Positions 59,780 to 64,000 of a DNA stretch of 64,000 nucleotides are shown here, one piece after another. A model generated the notes under the pieces. That model was given only the letters and a program-made list of their open reading frames with translations, did no database searches and was not told where the DNA came from. A program made the position numbers and the translations under genes. Where the stretch lies: assembly GCA_031553875.1 (NCBI GenBank), contig JAVBKU010000026.1, positions 19,718-83,717 of the forward strand, in the 5' to 3' direction. The stretch is from JAVBKU01 sp031553875 (GTDB lineage Bacteria > Bacteroidota > Bacteroidia > Bacteroidales > Rikenellaceae). Each line of letters opens with the position of its first letter. Positions within the stretch are counted from its first letter, which is position 1.

Positions 59780-60324
59780 TGGGAGTGAATATCTCGTAAT
59801 TGGCGGAGGGCAAGCACCTCCCGTCAACCCTGAAAACCAAAATTATCCGCATAAAAATCCATCGCCGCCACCAACCGTTGTAACCCCCTCCCTCATAGGC
59901 ATCTAACCCTGTCTCAGGTATCCAGGAGGGACATTTCACAAAGAAAAACGCCACCGCCGTCCCGCCGTGGCATGAATATTGCAAATTGAAAGGTCGGAGC
60001 AACACTTGACATATGACTTCCGTCCGATCAGGGAAAGCGGCCCCAAGGGCCCCTGACGGGAAACCGAAAAACCGAAGGGAAAAACCTCCCGGGAAAAGAC
60101 GAAAGTAAAGTAACAAAGAGGCCTCCGGTCACATCCGGTGTCCGGAATTGAGAAAGAAGAGTAGGAACAAACGGCACGCACGCGATCCTGTTGCCGCGCA
60201 AAAGAAGCTTGAGGCAATCCTATTGTAGAAGCCGCGTGGCGATCGTGTCAGCATCCGCACACGACACGTATCACATCTAAACAGATCGCGATCACGATTT
60301 AGGGGTAAATGGTAGCGTGTCGTC
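59780..60324. other. Orphan non-coding stretch between repeat B7 and the ClC gene
   Basis: About 540 bp without a convincing gene. A nested hairpin occupies 60027-60062: CCGTC/GACGG outside, TCAGG/CCTGA, then GGCCC-CAA-GGGCC. Near 60190-60220, TTGCC pairs with GGCAA. At 60233-60325 GCGATCGTGTC and GCGATCACGA-type words repeat. It lies 3' of the ClC gene. Candidate small RNA or decayed sequence; no known RNA family was recognised. Confidence 0.35.
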
Positions 60325-62127
60325 CTACTCTTCGCTCAATTCCGCCAAGCGCTCCCTATAGGCGGCGAGTATCCGCGACTTCGAAATGAATCCTTGGTAA
60401 TGCATCCCCCGGTCCACTACCGGCAGCATCCACGTTTTAGACTCCTCGAATCTTTCCAGCACAGAACCTATCTGCTCGTCGGTATAAATTATATCCGGCG
60501 GCGGGATCATGTATTCGTCCACGGTCGCATCGTATTTCGCCGGGTCGAACATATCCACGCGCAGGTCGTCGAGCTGTACCACGCCCTCCAGCACGCCATT
60601 TTCGTCAAGCACGGGGAATATATTACGCCTCTGGTGGGAGATAAGGTCCACGAGATGGCCGAGGGTGGTCTTGCGGTTTATGGCGTAGAAGTCGGTCTCC
60701 ATCAACATTTTAAGGTCGAGGAACACGAGCACCGAGCGGTCCTTGTTGTGGGTGAGCAGGTCGCCGCGCAGCGACAACTGCTTGGTATATATAGAATAAG
60801 GCTCGAGGTAGTAACCTATGGCGAACGCCGTGGCCGACACCATCATTAGCGGCAGGAACAGCGTGTAGCCGTTTGTCATCTCGGCAATAAGGAACACCGC
60901 CGTGAGCGGGGCGTTCATCACTCCCGACATCACACCCGCCATGCCCACCAGCGTAAAGGCGGCTATAGGCAGGTCGGTACCCAGAAAGGCGTTCAGCCCG
61001 TAGGCTATCGACGCCCCGGTGAGTGCACCCACGAACAGCGACGGGGCGAACGTACCCCCCACGCCGCCCGCAGCATTGGTCGCAGCCATCGCCACCACCT
61101 TGAAGAACAGCGTCGCGACGAGGTAGAGCACCACCACCCACGCCACATTCCTGAAACCGTAGAACAGCGAGTTGTCGAACAGCGTTCCCACGTTGCCGTG
61201 CATCAGCGATATCATCGACTCATAGCCCTCGCCGTAGAGCGGGGGGAAGATAAATATCAGCACACCTATTATAAGACCGCCCACGATCCACTTGCGGTAC
61301 ATGCTTTTCATGCGCGCGAAACGCGAGGCGATATCGGAGTTTATGCGGGTGAAGTAGTATGACATGAAGCCGCAGATTATCCCCAGTCCTATATAATAAG
61401 GGATGTCCCCTATCCTGAACACGTCGCCGAGGTTGATCCCGAACACCGGCTCGAATCCGTTCAATACGTACATCAGCGTGGTGGCCGTCACAGCCGACAC
61501 GAGCAGGGGAATGATCGCCCCCACTGTTATATCGAGCATCAGTATCTCCAGCACGAAGACCACCCCCGTAATGGGCGCCTTGAACACGGCGGCTATGGCA
61601 GCGGCGGCCCCGCAACTGAGCAGCAGCGTCATGTTGCGGTAGTTGAGCCTCATCAACTGGCCCAGGGCCGAGCCCACGGCCGAGCCGGTCAGCACGATCG
61701 GTGCCTCGGGACCCACCGAACCACCGAACCCGATGGTCGTGGCGCCGGCCACTATCGAGGAATAAGTGTTGTGGTACCTCAGTTTCGACCCCCGCCGCGA
61801 CATGGCGTAGAGCACGCGGGTAACCCCCTCGCTGATGTTGTCCTTTATAATGTACTTGACGAACAGGGTCGCAAGGATGATACCGATGACCGGATAGAGA
61901 AGATAGAATACGCTCGCCGAGTCGATGGCGAACCAGCTCGTGAGTCCCACCTTGATGAAATGCAGCAACATCTCGAATATGTAGGTCGCGAACCCTGCGG
62001 CAAAGCCCGTCACTATCGCCAGCAGTATCATCAACTGCTTGGGTGACAGCTTCTTGCTCAACAGGATAAGATAGCGATATAAGACCTCTATCTTACCTTT
62101 TAATATGTCGAAGCGGGCTTTGAACAT
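60325..62127 (-). CDS. ClC-family chloride channel/transporter with CBS pair
   Basis: 600 residues. A ClC membrane domain (about 30-440) has the selectivity segment GGSVGPEAPIVLTGSAVG (135-152), in which E141 aligns with the gating glutamate of E. coli ClcA. GGVGGTFAPSLFVGALTG (GxFxP motif) and a Tyr-containing helix R region are also present. Two CBS domains follow at roughly 465-590 and probably sense adenine nucleotides. Retention of the gating Glu allows a proton/chloride antiporter, but the transport mode cannot be settled from sequence. It stands alone, with long gaps on both sides. Confidence 0.9.
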   Translation of the reverse strand: MFKARFDILKGKIEVLYRYLILLSKKLSPKQLMILLAIVTGFAAGFATYIFEMLLHFIKVGLTSWFAIDSASVFYLLYPVIGIILATLFVKYIIKDNISEGVTRVLYAMSRRGSKLRYHNTYSSIVAGATTIGFGGSVGPEAPIVLTGSAVGSALGQLMRLNYRNMTLLLSCGAAAAIAAVFKAPITGVVFVLEILMLDITVGAIIPLLVSAVTATTLMYVLNGFEPVFGINLGDVFRIGDIPYYIGLGIICGFMSYYFTRINSDIASRFARMKSMYRKWIVGGLIIGVLIFIFPPLYGEGYESMISLMHGNVGTLFDNSLFYGFRNVAWVVVLYLVATLFFKVVAMAATNAAGGVGGTFAPSLFVGALTGASIAYGLNAFLGTDLPIAAFTLVGMAGVMSGVMNAPLTAVFLIAEMTNGYTLFLPLMMVSATAFAIGYYLEPYSIYTKQLSLRGDLLTHNKDRSVLVFLDLKMLMETDFYAINRKTTLGHLVDLISHQRRNIFPVLDENGVLEGVVQLDDLRVDMFDPAKYDATVDEYMIPPPDIIYTDEQIGSVLERFEESKTWMLPVVDRGMHYQGFISKSRILAAYRERLAELSEE

Positions 62128-62416
62128 TATTTGAAAATTAAACGGGGGCAGTCTTTAGCTCTCATTCCTCCCCTCTCAACTCTAATCCACCCAACCCGCA
62201 GCCAGCGGAGGAGATGAAATAAGCCAATAGATTTAACAATGCAAGCATTGTTTTCCTCCTTCGCACCTTGGCCATTCAAGTAAACTTGATGACCCTCGGT
62301 TTGGCGTCGGTTAAGCCCTCCGCCTGGGGGGGCGGCGGGCTGACGACCTTACATAGTAAGATCGAATTTAAATCGGCCCATTAAGCGAGAGAAATAGCAG
62401 GTAGCCCATCCCCGTA

Positions 62417-63406
62417 TTAAAACGGCCTGATACCCATTATCTCCCTTACCTCGGCGATAGTCTTCGAGGCACTCGCGCGGGCCTTTTCGGCTCCTTCGCG
62501 GGTCACCTTCGAGAGGTAAGCATCGTCGGATGATATCTCCTCTATGCGCTCCCTGATAGGGGCTACGACGGCTATTATATCTTCGGCCAGCTGCTTTTTG
62601 AGGTCGCCGTAGCGTATCTCGCAACTGTTGTATTTGTCGAGGAAATGCTGGTATGTATCGGGGGCGGACACCACTTTGAGGATGGTGAAAATATTGGCTA
62701 TCGGCTCGGTCATCGGGCTGTTGGGCGCGATAGGACCGGCATCGGTCACCGCTCTCATCACCTTCTTGCGGATGGCATCATCGGGGTCGGAGAGGAAAAT
62801 GCCGTTACCCTCGCTCTTGCCCATCTTGCCGCTACCGTCGAGTCCGGGGATCTTCACAAGCTCGTTGCCGAAATTATAGGGCATGCTCTCTGGGAAGTAC
62901 TCCACACCGTATATCTGGTTGAAGCGGCGGGCGAAGCGGCGGGTCATTTCGAGGTGCTGTTCCTGGTCCTTACCCACGGGCACGCGCGTGGCGCGGTGGA
63001 TAAGGATGTCGGCAGCCATAAGCACGGGGTAGGTCAAAAGGCCTGCGTTGATATTGTCGGAGTGCTTGCGGATCTTCTCCTTGAACGAGGCCGTACGCTC
63101 CAGCTCACCCACATAGGCGTGCATGCTCAGCAGCAGCGAGAGTTCGGCTATCTGCGGCACGTCGCTCTGCACGTATAGCGTAGCCACGTCGGGATCGAGC
63201 CCGGCGGCGAGGTATTCGGAGAGGACGCACTTCACGTTCTCGTGTATCACCGATGGGTCGGGGTGCGTGGTGAGCGAGTGGTAGTCGGCCACGAAGAAGA
63301 AGCACTTCGCGTCGTGCTGCATCTTCAAGAAGTTGCGCAACGCCCCGAAGTAGTTGCCCAGGTGGAGCCGGCCGGTCGACCGTATGCCGCTTAATACTGT
63401 TTCCAT
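62417..63406 (-). CDS. trpS: Tryptophanyl-tRNA synthetase
   Basis: Charges tRNA-Trp. Class I synthetase with HLGN (15-18, the HIGH equivalent) in STGRLHLGNYFG and GSGKMGKSEGN (KMSKS equivalent). I start at the ATG 63404-63406 (METVLSGIRSTGRLHLG). This gives 329 residues, the usual length. An in-frame ATG 45 bp further upstream precedes the -7 box and would add residues unlike the family. The 289-bp gap to the ClC gene (62128-62416) shows only a short AACAATGC/GCATTGTT palindrome near 62237. Confidence 0.95.
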   Translation of the reverse strand: METVLSGIRSTGRLHLGNYFGALRNFLKMQHDAKCFFFVADYHSLTTHPDPSVIHENVKCVLSEYLAAGLDPDVATLYVQSDVPQIAELSLLLSMHAYVGELERTASFKEKIRKHSDNINAGLLTYPVLMAADILIHRATRVPVGKDQEQHLEMTRRFARRFNQIYGVEYFPESMPYNFGNELVKIPGLDGSGKMGKSEGNGIFLSDPDDAIRKKVMRAVTDAGPIAPNSPMTEPIANIFTILKVVSAPDTYQHFLDKYNSCEIRYGDLKKQLAEDIIAVVAPIRERIEEISSDDAYLSKVTREGAEKARASASKTIAEVREIMGIRPF

Positions 63407-63438
63407 GTAATGTTTTTGTTCTGTTTTTCTCGTGAGTG

Positions 63439-63446
63439 CAAATTTA
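63439..63446 (-). promoter_or_regulatory. Putative trpS promoter -7 box
   Basis: Minus strand TAAATTTG fits TAnnTTTG, giving a predicted start near 63432 and a leader of about 26 nt. The -33 position is not recognisable. It supports the downstream ATG for trpS. Confidence 0.5.
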
Positions 63447-63645
63447 AACATTTTTCGGGGATTTCATCATTAAGGGGAAACTCGTTGTTTTTTGAGGCAG
63501 TATGGCAGAATAGAACTTAAAACAATGGGCGGCCGGAGTGTTTACTCCAGCCGCCTAAACAATTCACGAAGTACCTCATAATTCCCGCCAATTACGAATG
63601 TTCGCTGACAGGAGCCTCTATGACGAGGCGAAAGCCTCGTACAAA

Positions 63646-63819
63646 TGCCGCTTCGGGCTTCTGCCGGAAACAGGTCTCGTGAGGGAGATCACCCTCAGTT
63701 ATCGTGTAACGAGGGAAGCTCCCGGAAGAGACCCCGGAAGAAGACGCGGCTAGACCTTTTGCCTACTTTTATGGCAATGATAAAAGTAGGTCGCCAAAGG
63801 CGAAATAAACTACTGCAAA
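63646..63819 (-). repeat. Family A structured repeat, copy A7 (reverse, in composite with B8)
   Basis: Almost identical to A6, including the preceding hairpin ACGAGGC-GAAA-GCCTCGT (63623-63640). Core CTTCTGCCGG/CCGGAAGAAG, short hairpin CCTACTTTTAT/ATAAAAGTAGG near 63762-63790. Together with B8 it forms a composite of at least 370 bp upstream of trpS. The remaining part of the gap (63447-63622) has no gene. Confidence 0.8.
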
Positions 63820-63829
63820 TATTTCTCTT

Positions 63830-64000
63830 GTACCTTTTGTACACACAAAAGGTACCCAAAAAGTGCCGCCTGCGGATATTCACTGACAGGGGTCTTCGTA
63901 CATCCTAAAACGTCGAACTCCTCCTTTTTAGCGGGACCTTCGTCCCCGCTAACAGTCGTTAGACACAGCGTCGTTTTTTAACGGATTCCCTCGACCCCTG
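63830..64000 (+). repeat. Family B structured repeat, copy B8 (cut by window edge)
   Basis: Hairpin GTACCTTTTG/CAAAAGGTAC (63830-63855). GATATTCAC as in B1. CAGGGGTC pairs perfectly with GACCCCTG at the window end. The terminal hairpin is TAGCGGGAC/GTCCCCGCTA. The 3' arm lies beyond the window. Confidence 0.8.

Noticed and set aside
60325..62127. Apparent loss of the ClC gating glutamate (GSVGP in place of GREGP)
   Set aside because: On realignment by the following helix, GPEAPIV corresponds to GREGPTV, so E141 is the gating residue and is present.
63407..63451. Upstream ATG for trpS (15 extra residues) and upstream TTG for acn
   Set aside because: The trpS ATG precedes its -7 box and adds residues foreign to the family; the acn TTG adds six non-conserved residues before the canonical MFDL start.
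1..64000. tRNA, rRNA, tmRNA or RNase P RNA genes, phage or conjugative genes
   Set aside because: None recognised by eye in any intergenic region; a covariance search would be needed to exclude divergent small RNAs.

Overview
This 64 kb window is a stretch of a Bacteroidota chromosome, most likely order Bacteroidales. The evidence is: several genes preceded by the Bacteroidota -7 promoter motif TAnnTTTG rather than a sigma70 TATAAT box; few Shine-Dalgarno sequences; the str and S10-spc-alpha ribosomal clusters joined without tuf; a long MraY; and beta-barrel, TPR and lipoprotein genes of Bacteroidota type. A family-level guess (Rikenellaceae/Alistipes-like) is only a guess. No rRNA, tRNA, CRISPR, phage or transposase gene was seen.

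Layout. 0-18.6 kb, all on the minus strand: the start of a CNNM/CorC-type membrane protein (cut by the window edge), asnA, tyrS, dnaX, then most of a division and cell-wall (dcw) cluster, transcribed murE-mraY-murD-ftsW-murG-murC-ftsQ-ftsA-ftsZ. 18.9-23.8 kb, plus strand: aconitase, isocitrate dehydrogenase and citrate synthase, the oxidative branch from oxaloacetate and acetyl-CoA to 2-oxoglutarate. 23.9-26.5 kb: a tandem duplication of a lipoprotein gene encoding seven propeller-like repeats, one copy intact and one frameshifted at a G8 tract. 26.6-36.7 kb: meaB, a nucleotidyltransferase-like protein, an outer-membrane barrel plus large TPR protein pair, hydF and murA. 37-40.3 kb: eno and two tandem GT32 glycosyltransferases. 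40.4-58.8 kb: the full rplQ-to-rpsL ribosomal, translation and secretion cluster on the minus strand. 60.3-63.4 kb: a ClC channel/transporter with CBS domains and trpS.

The most unusual feature is a set of about 15 copies of two structured intergenic repeat families, called A and B here. Each copy is about 170-270 bp: a short perfect hairpin (CTACTTTTG or TACCTTTTG type) followed by a long nested stem. In family B the arms of several stems change together between copies, which points to selection on a folded RNA or single-stranded DNA. Family A carries imperfect terminal inverted repeats like a MITE. The repeats interrupt five dcw junctions, or seven gene junctions from murE to tyrS, yet none lies inside the 18.4 kb ribosomal cluster. 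Between genes transcribed in the same direction, the short hairpin nearly always faces the start of the downstream gene.

Other points of note are: an A10 slippage site in dnaX at the end of clamp-loader domain III, with stop codons immediately following in both alternative frames; NAD-type residues in Icd; Asp in place of the catalytic Cys of MurA; structured gaps inside the ribosomal cluster; and a small MITE-like element that supplies the secY stop codon.
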